Source: Marinobacter sp. BW6 (lineage in GTDB: Bacteria; Pseudomonadota; Gammaproteobacteria; Pseudomonadales; Oleiphilaceae). Taken from it: a stretch of 64,000 nucleotides of DNA. The stretch lies in contig NZ_VIRN01000061.1 of NCBI RefSeq assembly GCF_008107725.1, positions 434,001 through 498,000 of the forward strand. Direction: 5' to 3'. Of the stretch, positions 9,547-17,942 are shown in pieces (the stretch's first letter is position 1; each line of letters starts with the position of its first letter). The translations under genes and the position numbers were made by a program. Below the pieces are notes generated by a model. The model was given only the letters and a program-made list of their open reading frames with translations, did no database searches and had not been told where the DNA came from.

Positions 9547-10461
9547 ATGGCGGCAAGACATTTTCTGACATTGAATGACATGACAACCACCGAGCTGGAA
9601 AGCCTGGTAGATCATGCCACGGCATTGCGCAACGAATGGCGACAAGGCAAGGTTCGGGACTCCCTGAAAAACCGGGTGCTTGCGATGATCTTCGAGAAAT
9701 CATCCACGCGAACCAGGGTTTCTTTTGAAGCCGGCATGGCCCAGCTCGGCGGCTCCGCAATGTTCCTGTCGCCAAAGGATACCCAGCTCGGCCGCGGCGA
9801 GCCTATTGAAGACTCTGCGATCGTCATCTCCAGCATGGTAGACGCGGTGATGATCCGCACCTTTGCCCATGAGACCGTTGAGCGCTTCGCCACTGCATCC
9901 CGGGTGCCGGTGATCAATGCCCTGACCGATGACTTTCATCCCTGCCAGCTGCTGGCCGACATGCAGACGTACCGCGAGCACCGCGGCAGCATTCGCGGCG
10001 CCACCGTGGCCTGGATCGGCGATGGGAACAACATGTGCCACTCGTACATCAACGCCGCCGCCCAGTTTGATTTCAACCTGAACATTGCCTGCCCCGAAGG
10101 CTACGAACCGGCCGAGTCACTGATCAAGGGCCACGAAGACCGGGTCAACGTGGTCCGGGATCCGGCAGAGGCGGCCCGCAACGCCCAGCTTCTGGTCACA
10201 GATGTCTGGGCTTCCATGGGTCAGGAAGACGAACAGAAAGCCCGTGAAAAAGCATTCAGTGGCTATCAGATCAACCCGGAACTGCTCTCTATAGCCGATA
10301 AAGATGCGCTCTTCATGCATTGCCTCCCGGCTCACCGTGGCGAGGAAATCTCGGCGGACATGATGGAACATCCCGCCTCCGTGGTCTGGGACGAGGCCGA
10401 AAACCGCCTGCATGCACAGAAGGCCCTGCTTGAATTTCTCATCCTGAACCGGCTGGATTGA
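9547..10461 (+). CDS. argF: Ornithine carbamoyltransferase
   Basis: ArgF condenses ornithine with carbamoyl phosphate to make citrulline in arginine biosynthesis. The 304-residue protein has the carbamoyl-phosphate motif STRTR at 53-57, the ornithine-side motif DVWASMGQE in the second half, and HCLPAHRG at 258-265, which carries the conserved cysteine. The length and motifs fit the anabolic enzyme. An AAGGG site precedes the ATG. The ABC ATPase gene begins four bases after the stop. I found no convincing arginine-repressor box upstream. Confidence 0.97.
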   Translation: MAARHFLTLNDMTTTELESLVDHATALRNEWRQGKVRDSLKNRVLAMIFEKSSTRTRVSFEAGMAQLGGSAMFLSPKDTQLGRGEPIEDSAIVISSMVDAVMIRTFAHETVERFATASRVPVINALTDDFHPCQLLADMQTYREHRGSIRGATVAWIGDGNNMCHSYINAAAQFDFNLNIACPEGYEPAESLIKGHEDRVNVVRDPAEAARNAQLLVTDVWASMGQEDEQKAREKAFSGYQINPELLSIADKDALFMHCLPAHRGEEISADMMEHPASVVWDEAENRLHAQKALLEFLILNRLD

Positions 10462-10465
10462 CTTC

Positions 10466-11539
10466 ATGAGCACAACCGCGCAATCTCCGGCAGACTGGCT
10501 GCTTGAGGTCAACAACCTGTCCTGTGGCTACGGCGGGGATTCCGTGGTGAAGGATGTCAGTTTTGCCCTGAGTCATGGCGACATCGGTTGCCTCCTCGGT
10601 CCCAGCGGCTGCGGCAAGAGCACCATACTGCGCGCCCTGGCCGGCTTTCTCCCGCTGACCGGTGGCGAAATCTGTCTGCAGTCACAGGCCATCAGCCTGC
10701 CCGGACGCACCCTGCCCCCCGAAAAACGGCGGATCGGCATGGTGTTTCAGGATTACGCCCTGTTTCCGCACCTGAGCATCGCCGACAACGTGGGGTTCGG
10801 CCTGCGTAACCTGAACAAGGCGGAGAAACGGCAGAAGGTCATGGAACTACTGAATGTCGTGCACCTGCAGGACCTGGCCGACAACTACCCGCACGAACTG
10901 TCCGGGGGCCAACAGCAACGGGTTGCTCTGGCCCGCGCCCTGGCACCCGAGCCCACCCTGATCCTGCTGGATGAGCCGTTTTCCAACCTGGATGCGGATC
11001 TGCGCCGACGGCTGAGCCTGGATGTACGCGAAATCCTCAAGACCCTGGGCATCAGCGCCATTCTGGTCACCCATGACCAGCAGGAAGCGTTTGCCATGTG
11101 CGATCAGGTCGCGGTGTTGCGGGACGGCAGTATCCAGCAGTGGGACGTGCCCTATAACCTTTACCATGAACCGGCGAATCGTTTCGTTGCCAGCTTCGTG
11201 GGCCAGGGTGGGTTCATCCCCGGCACGGCCCTGGGGCCGGACACCATTGAGTCCGAACTTGGGGTGATTCATGGTAACCGGGCCTACAAATGGGAGCCAG
11301 GCACCCTGGTAGACGTCCTGATCCGCCCTGATGACATCGTTCATGACCCCGACTCGGATCTGCAACCAAAAGTGGTTGAAAAAACCTTTGCCGGCACTTC
11401 AACCCTCTACCGTTTCCGGTGCTCCGAAGACACGGAGTTCGAGGCCCTGTTCCGCAGCCATCTGGACTTCAATCTGGGTGAACATGTGCCGGTGCGGGTG
11501 GAGGCGGATCACCTGATTGCCTTCGAGCGTACCGCCTGA
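10466..11539 (+). CDS. ABC transporter ATP-binding protein, FbpC/PotA-like
   Basis: This is an ATP-binding subunit of 357 residues of the type used by ferric iron, spermidine and sulfate importers. It has Walker [10 protein letters not shown] at 45-53, the signature LSGGQQ at 145-150, Walker [13 protein letters not shown] at 165-176, and a C-terminal TOBE-like regulatory domain from about 240. FbpC (ferric iron) is the closest fit by its overall pattern, but the substrate cannot be read with confidence. No permease or binding-protein gene is nearby. It follows argF by four bases, so the two are probably co-transcribed. Confidence 0.88.
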   Translation: MSTTAQSPADWLLEVNNLSCGYGGDSVVKDVSFALSHGDIGCLLGPSGCGKSTILRALAGFLPLTGGEICLQSQAISLPGRTLPPEKRRIGMVFQDYALFPHLSIADNVGFGLRNLNKAEKRQKVMELLNVVHLQDLADNYPHELSGGQQQRVALARALAPEPTLILLDEPFSNLDADLRRRLSLDVREILKTLGISAILVTHDQQEAFAMCDQVAVLRDGSIQQWDVPYNLYHEPANRFVASFVGQGGFIPGTALGPDTIESELGVIHGNRAYKWEPGTLVDVLIRPDDIVHDPDSDLQPKVVEKTFAGTSTLYRFRCSEDTEFEALFRSHLDFNLGEHVPVRVEADHLIAFERTA

Positions 11540-11548
11540 TTCAGGACC

Positions 11549-13030
11549 CTAGTTGTTGCACACGCGCTCAACTGCATCCAGCCAGCCAGCGTAAAGCGAT
11601 TCTCGCAAAGCCGGGCGCATTTCCGGATGGAACTGCCGCTCACATTCCCAAAGCCCGGAAATCTGTTCAAGGCTTTCAAAAACACCTGTCTGGAGTCCAG
11701 CGAGGTAGGCCGCCCCAAGAGCGGTTGTTTCTGTAACCTTGGGCCGGTCAACGGTGACATTCAGTATGTCGGTCAGAAACTGCATGACCCAGTCGTTCAC
11801 CACCATACCGCCATCTACCCTCAGCGATTCAAGCCGGGCACCATCGTTCTGTATCGCACGAACCAGATCCTTGGTCTGATAGCAGACCGACTGCAGACCG
11901 GCGGTAACGATCTCGCCAATTCCCGTATCCCTGGTCAGGCCCATGATGGCACCGCGGGCATGAGGGTCCCAATGAGGTGCCCCCAAACCGGTAAATGCCG
12001 GGACCAGATATACCGGGTTGTCCACTCCGACGGCTTCCGCATGGGCCGAAGATTCGTTGGCGTGAGCGATCAACTTGAGCCCATCCCTCAGCCACTGCAT
12101 GGCAGCACCGGCAACAAAAATACTACCCTCCACCGCATAACAGGGCTTACCGTTCAGGCGATAAGCCATGGTGGTCAGCAGCCGGTTTTCGGACCGGACG
12201 GCCTCATCGCCGGTGTTGAGGATAAGGAAACAGCCGGTGCCGTAGGTGCTCTTGGCCATGCCCGGGCGAAAGCAGGCCTGCCCCACCAGAGCGGCGTGCT
12301 GATCGCCTGCAATCCCGGCAATCATGACCGGACCACCCAGCCACCGCGCCTCGGCGGTGCCATAATCGGCGGCGCTGTCCAGAACCTCCGGCAGCAGGGC
12401 CCGGGGCACACGAAACAGGGAAAGAAGGTCGTCGTCCCAGTCCTGGTCATGGATATTGAAAAGCGAGGTGCGTGACGCATTGGTGGCGTCGGTGCAGTGA
12501 GATTTACCGTCGGTCAGATTCCATAGCAGCCAGCTATCCACGGTCCCGAAAGCCAGCTCACCAGATTCGGCGCGGCCGCGGGCGCCCTCCACGTTATCCA
12601 GGATCCAGGATATCTTGGTAGCCGAGAAGTAGGGATCAATCAACAGCCCGGTGCGCTCTACAACCATGTCCTCATGGCCGTCAGATTTCAGCTTGGTACA
12701 CCAGGAGGCGGTTCGACGGTCCTGCCAGACAATGGCGTGGTAGATCGGCTCACCGGTTGACCTGTCCCAGATCACAGTCGTCTCACGCTGATTGGTGATG
12801 CCAATGCCCGCCAGTTCCGAGGCCTCGATGTTCGCCTTCGCAAGAGCGCCGCGGCACACTGCCAGAGTGCTGTCCCAGATTTCCCGGGCATCATGTTCTA
12901 CCCAGCCGTCTTTCGGGAAATACTGGTGAAACTCCTGCTGGTCGGTTGCAACGCTGTTTCCCGTTTGGTCGAAAACAATGGCACGGGAACTGGTTGTTCC
13001 CTGGTCGATGGCGAGCAGATAACGGGTCAT
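11549..13030 (-). CDS. glpK: Glycerol kinase
   Basis: GlpK phosphorylates glycerol to glycerol-3-phosphate. The 493-residue FGGY-family protein has the N-terminal phosphate-binding motif DQGTTSSRA (from residue 9), [15 protein letters not shown], and the substrate-site stretch WQDRRT. The C-terminal half has [20 protein letters not shown] and a [12 protein letters not shown] segment, all standard. No glpF or glpD gene lies beside it, which is less common than a glpFK pair. The product feeds phospholipid synthesis. The gene is convergent with the ABC ATPase gene. Confidence 0.97.
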   Translation of the reverse strand: MTRYLLAIDQGTTSSRAIVFDQTGNSVATDQQEFHQYFPKDGWVEHDAREIWDSTLAVCRGALAKANIEASELAGIGITNQRETTVIWDRSTGEPIYHAIVWQDRRTASWCTKLKSDGHEDMVVERTGLLIDPYFSATKISWILDNVEGARGRAESGELAFGTVDSWLLWNLTDGKSHCTDATNASRTSLFNIHDQDWDDDLLSLFRVPRALLPEVLDSAADYGTAEARWLGGPVMIAGIAGDQHAALVGQACFRPGMAKSTYGTGCFLILNTGDEAVRSENRLLTTMAYRLNGKPCYAVEGSIFVAGAAMQWLRDGLKLIAHANESSAHAEAVGVDNPVYLVPAFTGLGAPHWDPHARGAIMGLTRDTGIGEIVTAGLQSVCYQTKDLVRAIQNDGARLESLRVDGGMVVNDWVMQFLTDILNVTVDRPKVTETTALGAAYLAGLQTGVFESLEQISGLWECERQFHPEMRPALRESLYAGWLDAVERVCNN

Positions 13031-13113
13031 GGACGGCCTCCTGTTGTTTCCTGAGATTCTAACAGCAGAGTGGCCGGTAAAGGGTGATCGATACGGAATT
13101 TGGGACCGGGCAT

Positions 13114-13138
13114 AAAAAAAGGGCCGGAAAACCGGCCC
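13114..13138 (-). terminator. Rho-independent terminator downstream of the RstB-like gene
   Basis: On the minus strand a perfect GGGCCGG/CCGGCCC stem with a four-base loop is followed by seven T residues. It lies between the histidine kinase gene (ending 13288) and glpK (starting 13030), so it should separate their transcripts. The 150 bases between the kinase stop and the hairpin contain no gene that I can support. Confidence 0.85.
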
Positions 13139-13287
13139 TCAAATGACGAATGAAACAAGGAAAGTTCGTAAGAACTACAACCTCAAAAGTCATCCCTTAC
13201 GTTTTTGATTATTTACCGGGCAGCAAAAAACTTCAGTAGTCCTTGTGTAGCCGCTTTGTTACATCAGGTGAGGCGATGAGTCCTGTT

Positions 13288-14862
13288 TCACACAATTGAG
13301 TCCACAGGCTTTTTCCTGGGCCAGACCAGACTGAATTTCGCGCCGCCAAGCGTGTCGCTCCGGCTGACGAACGCGTGCCCCCCATGCCAGTAGAGAATCC
13401 GCCGGACAATAGACAAACCGAGGCCGTAGCCGCCCGAAGTTCGGGTACGACTGTCGTCCAGACGGGCAAACGCGGTAAATACTTTCTCCCAGTCTCCCTC
13501 GGGAATCCCGGGGCCATCGTCTTCAACGTCAATGCGGCAGTTGTCCTCATCAAAATGACAACTCACCAGCACCTTGCCAGCGGCGTAGCGACCGGCGTTG
13601 CCCACCAGATTCTGGATCGCCCGATGCAGGTAGCGAGGCTCGATATCCGACAACGTCCAACGCTCCGAAGCCTCATCAATATTACCTTCAATACTCAACT
13701 CGGGCCGAACCATCTGCTGCTCTGAAACCACCTGGCGGACAATGTCGGTGACCGAGGTCTCCAGAAGGGAGAATACCGGGCCACCCTGCTCCAAACGGGC
13801 ATAGGTCAGGATCTCGTCGATCAGCTCGTCCAACTCCTGTATATCGCCATCAATGCCGTCCAGCTGCCTCTGAAGCGCGGCCTGATCCTGGCAGTCCTCG
13901 ATCATCTGGACACCAAAGCGGATCCGGGCCACCGGGGTACGCAATTCGTGAGAAACGGCATGAATCATTTCCCGCTGCACCTGCACCAGGCGCTGTATGT
14001 GTTCGGCCATCCCGTTGAATGACGAGGCCAAACGGGTCACCATCGTCCCTTCGCCAGTCTGGACCCGGGCGCCCATTTCACCACGAGCAATTCGGACCGC
14101 TACCGACTCCACGGTTCTGAGATTACTGTCGACCTCCCGGAGCGCGAGGAACAGGGCAACAGCAAGCACCCCACCCAGCACCAGTGCCAGCAGCAGAACC
14201 ACCGGCCAGGCCCAGGCGTTAAACGCAGCCGGCATATCGATCCGGTACAGCTCACCATCAGATAGCTGAACGATAACCCGGCCGCAGCCGTCCGATTCGT
14301 CGGTATAAAAGGCAAGGCCACGCTCGGCAACCTGGTCCAGAACGTCAGGGTCCGGCAGCAGGCCGACATCGTCCAGGGAGTGGACGTCAACATTAAGGGA
14401 TCTGGCCATCTGAGAGGCAACATTGAGACGGTCACCCGTCGAGGCCGAATCAAGGTGCCACCGGAAGATCAACCCAATGGTTTCTGATACGTCCCGGTAG
14501 GGCTCATTCAGACGCAGCTGTAAAACCTCTCCGGAGAGCCCGGTTACCAGAACCCGGTACCCCACGTCACTCTCAATACCCACCACCTGGCCATAACCAA
14601 GTCGCTCCAGGGCCACCGGGGACAGGTTGAACCGGGAAGCCGCACCCATTCGGAGATCCACCGTCGAAGTCAGCCAATGGTATTGCTGTACCGGTGCCGG
14701 AGCGGCGGCCAGCCAGCGCATAAGGGGCTCGGGAAAGCGTTCGTGCCAGAACTGCGAGCGTACCGTATTGATACCGGTGAACAGCAGGACACAAAACAGG
14801 ACAACCAGCGCGGTCAGGCCGGCGAGGCGGGCATACAGCTTGAGGAAGAACTTCAGGGACAT
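13288..14862 (-). CDS. RstB-like sensor histidine kinase
   Basis: This 524-residue membrane sensor kinase has TM1 at about 13-31, a periplasmic sensor to about 218, TM2 at about 219-241, a HAMP domain to about 294, and a dimerisation box HAVSHELRTPVARIRF with His305. The catalytic domain has the N box LHRAIQNLVGNAGRYA, then VEDDGPGIPEGDW and GYGLGLSIV. The ending GGAKFSLVWP recalls Escherichia coli RstB. The ATG at 14862 has AGGG upstream. An upstream in-frame ATG at 14907 would add 15 polar residues. The gene follows its response regulator, so the pair is an operon. The signal is unknown. Confidence 0.87.
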   Translation of the reverse strand: MSLKFFLKLYARLAGLTALVVLFCVLLFTGINTVRSQFWHERFPEPLMRWLAAAPAPVQQYHWLTSTVDLRMGAASRFNLSPVALERLGYGQVVGIESDVGYRVLVTGLSGEVLQLRLNEPYRDVSETIGLIFRWHLDSASTGDRLNVASQMARSLNVDVHSLDDVGLLPDPDVLDQVAERGLAFYTDESDGCGRVIVQLSDGELYRIDMPAAFNAWAWPVVLLLALVLGGVLAVALFLALREVDSNLRTVESVAVRIARGEMGARVQTGEGTMVTRLASSFNGMAEHIQRLVQVQREMIHAVSHELRTPVARIRFGVQMIEDCQDQAALQRQLDGIDGDIQELDELIDEILTYARLEQGGPVFSLLETSVTDIVRQVVSEQQMVRPELSIEGNIDEASERWTLSDIEPRYLHRAIQNLVGNAGRYAAGKVLVSCHFDEDNCRIDVEDDGPGIPEGDWEKVFTAFARLDDSRTRTSGGYGLGLSIVRRILYWHGGHAFVSRSDTLGGAKFSLVWPRKKPVDSIV

Positions 14863-14929
14863 GGTACCAACCCTGGCATGGAACACCGGTGTGCGAGTGC
14901 ATGGCACACCGGCTCCAGAGACTGAATCG

Positions 14930-15667
14930 TCAGGCTTCCTTTACGAACAGGTAGCCTTTACTGCGAACGGTCTTGATGCGCCGCGGATGGATGGGGTCAT
15001 CACCTATTTTGGGGCGAATCCGCGACACGCGAACATCAATGGAACGGTCCTGGCCATCGTATTCAATGCCGCGTAAAGCGGTGAAAATTTCTTCACGACT
15101 TAGCACACGGCCGGCGTTGCTGGCGAGTAACCAGAGCAAATCGAACTCAGCACTGGTCAGGTCGATGCTTTCTTCATTCAGCCAGGCTTCGCGCATGGAG
15201 CGATCAACGACCAGGTCGTTGAACTGAAGACGCACCGGTTCTTCACCGCCTGCATCGTCACCTGCCCCCTGGCCAGTCTCGGTGATCCGACGCAGCATGG
15301 CGCGAATACGTGCCAGCAATACCCTGGGTTTGACCGGCTTGCCGATGTAGTCGTCCGCACCCATTTCCAGGCCGAGAACCTGGTCCAAATCATCGGTGCG
15401 GGCAGTGAGCATGATGATCGGGCCGGAATAGAAAGGACGCACCCGACGGCAAATGGACAACCCGTCTTCACCCGGCAACATCAGATCCAGCACCACCAGA
15501 TCCGGCTGCTCGTTGCGGATCCGCTCTACCGCGGGGCCGCCATGGGTTTCCAGGGAGACAGTCAACCCGTTGCTTTCAAGATATTCGCGGGTTAACTCTG
15601 CCAACCGCTCGTCGTCCTCGACAATCAGAATTCGCCAACTTTCGTTTGTCTGTTCCACGCCATCCAT
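14930..15667 (-). CDS. RstA-like OmpR-family response regulator
   Basis: This is a DNA-binding response regulator of 245 residues. The receiver domain has the acidic pair D18/D19, phospho-acceptor D61 in VVLDLMLPGEDGL, and K110 in DDYIGKPVKP. The C-terminal winged helix of the OmpR type contains FDLLWLLASNAGRVLSREEI and DVRVSRIRPKIGDD. The receiver closely resembles RstA in its ordering of motifs. It is transcribed with the kinase gene that follows. A TATACATG direct repeat and a TATAAT hexamer lie upstream, compatible with self-activation, but this is a prediction. Confidence 0.88.
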   Translation of the reverse strand: MDGVEQTNESWRILIVEDDERLAELTREYLESNGLTVSLETHGGPAVERIRNEQPDLVVLDLMLPGEDGLSICRRVRPFYSGPIIMLTARTDDLDQVLGLEMGADDYIGKPVKPRVLLARIRAMLRRITETGQGAGDDAGGEEPVRLQFNDLVVDRSMREAWLNEESIDLTSAEFDLLWLLASNAGRVLSREEIFTALRGIEYDGQDRSIDVRVSRIRPKIGDDPIHPRRIKTVRSKGYLFVKEA

Positions 15668-15738
15668 CTCTGGTTTTGTTATTCCGGTTTCAGGTCATTC
15701 TGTGTACCTGACAATACAGGCAACCTGCTGTAACAGCA

Positions 15739-15767
15739 ATTATACATGCTATTCAGAAATATACATG
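15739..15767 (-). promoter_or_regulatory. Predicted rstAB promoter with TATACATG direct repeat
   Basis: On the minus strand TATAAT (15739-15744) lies 17 bases from a poor -35 (CATGTA, 15762-15767). On the plus strand the octamer TATACATG occurs at 15741-15748 and again at 15760-15767, 19 bp apart. A repeat overlapping the -35 fits an activator-dependent promoter, possibly activated by the RstA-like protein itself. The motif match to known RstA boxes is only partial. Confidence 0.35.
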
Positions 15768-15827
15768 GAACCGCTGCTTCGTTACACCCTGTGACACGGG
15801 TCCCGCACGCGTCAATCCATTCCCCAG

Positions 15828-15882
15828 TGTCACAGACACGTCACCTCGTGGTCACCCATGTGTCATACCGGCTTCATAGGCT
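15828..15882 (+). promoter_or_regulatory. Predicted PhoB box array and promoter of olsBA
   Basis: Four hexamers lie at exact 11-bp steps: TGTCAC (15828), CGTCAC (15839), GGTCAC (15850) and TGTCAT (15861). Ten bases after the last one is TAGGCT (15877-15882), a possible -10. This copies the layout of PhoB-activated promoters, where 11-bp repeats replace the -35. A fifth, weaker unit CTTCAT continues the register at 15872. The predicted transcript start is about 26 bases before the olsB ATG. Family knowledge supports it: ornithine lipid genes are induced by phosphate starvation in several bacteria. Confidence 0.68.
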
Positions 15883-15914
15883 TGTCGGGGAATGGAAACA
15901 AAAGAGACGACGCC

Positions 15915-16676
15915 ATGACCACACAAACCGCAAAAGCCCGCCGCAGCGCCCGTCGCCTGAAAACCGACATGACCCGGTGCCCGAAACAGGTGGAGGCAGC
16001 CCAGCGACTGCGTTACCGGGTGTTTTCGGAAGAGTATGGCAGCGACCTGGGCGCAGAGACGCCAGGCATCGACGCCGACGAGTTCGACACCGTGTGTGAC
16101 CACCTGATCGTAACCGACCTGGATTCCGGCGAGCTGGTAGCGACCACGCGAATCCTGCATCAGGCAGACGCGGCAGCCGTTGGCGGCTTTTACTCGGCAG
16201 GCGAGTTTGATTTGAGTGCCCTGGAACATCTCCCTGGCACCATCGCCGAACTGGGTCGCACCTGCGTTCACCCGGACTACCGCAACGGCGCGACCATCAG
16301 CCTGCTCTGGTCGGCAGTGGCCGAATACCTGGTTGAACGCGGCGTTGACTACATGATCGGCTGCGCGAGCATCGGCATGTCTGACGGAGGGCTGAAGGCC
16401 TGGCGCATCGCCCGCCATCTCCAGAAAGAGTACCTGGCCGACCCGGCTTTTCTGGTCAAACCGCTCCGGGCAATGCCGCATCTGACCCACACACGGGACA
16501 ATGATCGCCCGGTGGACGTCCCCGCCCTGATCCGTGCCTACATGCGCCTGGGCGCCCGGGTCTGCGGTGAACCCTGCTGGGATCCGGATTTCCGTTGTGC
16601 CGACCTGCTGGTCGTGCTGGAGGTCAGCAAACTGGCCGGCCGCTACAGCCGGCACTTCATGCGCACGGCGTCCTGA
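15915..16676 (+). CDS. olsB: Ornithine N-acyltransferase OlsB (lyso-ornithine lipid synthesis)
   Basis: OlsB attaches a 3-hydroxyacyl chain from acyl-carrier protein to the alpha-amino group of ornithine. The 253-residue GNAT-like protein has RLRYRVFSEEYGSDLG near residues 31-46, DEFDTVCDHLIVTD, and the acetyl-CoA-fold sequence ELGRTCVHPDYRNGATI, all typical of the family (related to autoinducer synthases). A longer start at 15858 would run through the predicted PhoB repeats, so I prefer the ATG at 15915. It is followed 17 bases later by olsA, and the two together suffice for the basic ornithine lipid. Confidence 0.88.
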   Translation: MTTQTAKARRSARRLKTDMTRCPKQVEAAQRLRYRVFSEEYGSDLGAETPGIDADEFDTVCDHLIVTDLDSGELVATTRILHQADAAAVGGFYSAGEFDLSALEHLPGTIAELGRTCVHPDYRNGATISLLWSAVAEYLVERGVDYMIGCASIGMSDGGLKAWRIARHLQKEYLADPAFLVKPLRAMPHLTHTRDNDRPVDVPALIRAYMRLGARVCGEPCWDPDFRCADLLVVLEVSKLAGRYSRHFMRTAS

Positions 16677-16693
16677 AACCGGGAGTCTGGGAG

Positions 16694-17554
16694 ATGAGCT
16701 GGCTGAGACTCTGCGTTCGAATCACTGCCTTTATGGCTTTTCTGGCAGCCACCACGATGCTGGCCGCCGGTTTGCGGATCACTGAAGTGGTTACCCGCAA
16801 AGCCATTGATCGGACACCCTGGGCCAGATTCTGTTTCCGGTGGGCCTGCCGGTGCCTAGGGCTGCATATACACCAGCATGGCTCACCGTCAGACGATACC
16901 GTCCTGTTCGTCAGCAACCATATCAGCTGGTCAGATATTCCGATTCTGGGGAGCCTGGCACCGATCCGGTTCCTTTCGAAAGCCGAGGTTGGCCAGTGGC
17001 CGGTCATAGGCTGGCTGGCACGACAGGCCGGCACGCTTTTCATCCGGCGCGGGGGTGGCCAGGCCCGCCGCGTCCGGGACCAGATTATCGAGAATTTGCA
17101 GGCTGGAGAGAATGTCCTGGTCTACCCGGAAGGAACCACCAGCGCAGGTCTGACCGTATTACCGTTCCACGGCCTGTTGCTCAAGGCCGCACCGGAAAGC
17201 AAGACACCAGTCCAGCCCGTCACCATCGCCTATCGCCGAGACGGGCGCCCCGATCATCTGGCCCCCTTCATTGGAGACGATGAGTTCCACAGCCATCTAC
17301 TGCGGATGATCAGACAGCCCTCTGCCCGGGTCGACGTTGTCTTCCACGCACCGATGTATCCTTCGGATCAGGCCCCAACCGGTGAGTTGGCCGCCCGCCT
17401 GCGAGAAGCCGTTCTCGACGGCCTGACGCGGATATACAGCGGCGAATACGACGAGCCGGTGACAGATCTCCTCAGAACAGAGGATGGCCCTGAGCTACCT
17501 CATCTTCCGTCGCTTCACGGCGGCCAACGATCTCCAGATCAAAGTACAGGGTAA
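16694..17554 (+). CDS. olsA: Lyso-ornithine lipid O-acyltransferase OlsA-like
   Basis: This 286-residue acyltransferase of the PlsC superfamily has the catalytic motif NHISWSD (75-81, an HX4D motif) and the phosphate/substrate motif PEGTTS (145-150). One hydrophobic segment lies near residues 12-27. Directly after olsB, the expected reaction is O-acylation of lyso-ornithine lipid to ornithine lipid. On motifs alone it could also be a lysophosphatidate acyltransferase, and some OlsA enzymes do both. Its last 83 bases overlap, tail to tail, the end of the FKBP gene on the other strand. Confidence 0.84.
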   Translation: MSWLRLCVRITAFMAFLAATTMLAAGLRITEVVTRKAIDRTPWARFCFRWACRCLGLHIHQHGSPSDDTVLFVSNHISWSDIPILGSLAPIRFLSKAEVGQWPVIGWLARQAGTLFIRRGGGQARRVRDQIIENLQAGENVLVYPEGTTSAGLTVLPFHGLLLKAAPESKTPVQPVTIAYRRDGRPDHLAPFIGDDEFHSHLLRMIRQPSARVDVVFHAPMYPSDQAPTGELAARLREAVLDGLTRIYSGEYDEPVTDLLRTEDGPELPHLPSLHGGQRSPDQSTG

Positions 17555-17942
17555 AGCCCGCCAGCGGGTGATTGGCATCCACCTTCACCAGATTGCCGTC
17601 GATCCCGACAACCTGCACGATCTGAGCCTCATCGCCGGTGTTGGTCTGGAATTTCATGCCAATCTGCAGGTTCTCGATGCCTTCAAACAGTGAGCGCGGC
17701 ACCTTGCGCACCAACTCCGGCTTGTGCTCCCCATACGCCATGGCCGGCGGCACCGTTACCTCCAGGCAATCTCCCACATTGCGGTCTTTCACCGCCTGCT
17801 GAATCCCTTCAATAATCTCGGGGCTGCCGTAGACAAAATGCAGGGGCTCACTGCCTTCGGAAGTATCAACCAGCTCGCCGATCTTGTTTTTCAGTACGTA
17901 GTGAACGGTAAAAACGTCGGGTCTTGCTTGTGAAGCTGTCAT
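17472..17942 (-). CDS. FKBP-type peptidyl-prolyl isomerase, SlyD-like without metal-binding tail
   Basis: This 156-residue FKBP-fold protein matches SlyD in order: FTVHYVLKNKIGELVDTSEG, then a flap domain containing PPAMAYGEHKPELVRKVPR, then VDANHPLAGFTLYFDLEIV and REATEDEVAQGHP. SlyD is a cytoplasmic folding helper. The long His/Cys-rich metal-binding tail of Escherichia coli SlyD is absent here: the protein ends six residues after EVAQG. Nickel delivery is therefore unlikely. The ATG shares one base with the stop of the upstream CoA-transferase-family gene, so translation is probably coupled. Confidence 0.9.
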   Translation of the reverse strand: MTASQARPDVFTVHYVLKNKIGELVDTSEGSEPLHFVYGSPEIIEGIQQAVKDRNVGDCLEVTVPPAMAYGEHKPELVRKVPRSLFEGIENLQIGMKFQTNTGDEAQIVQVVGIDGNLVKVDANHPLAGFTLYFDLEIVGRREATEDEVAQGHPLF

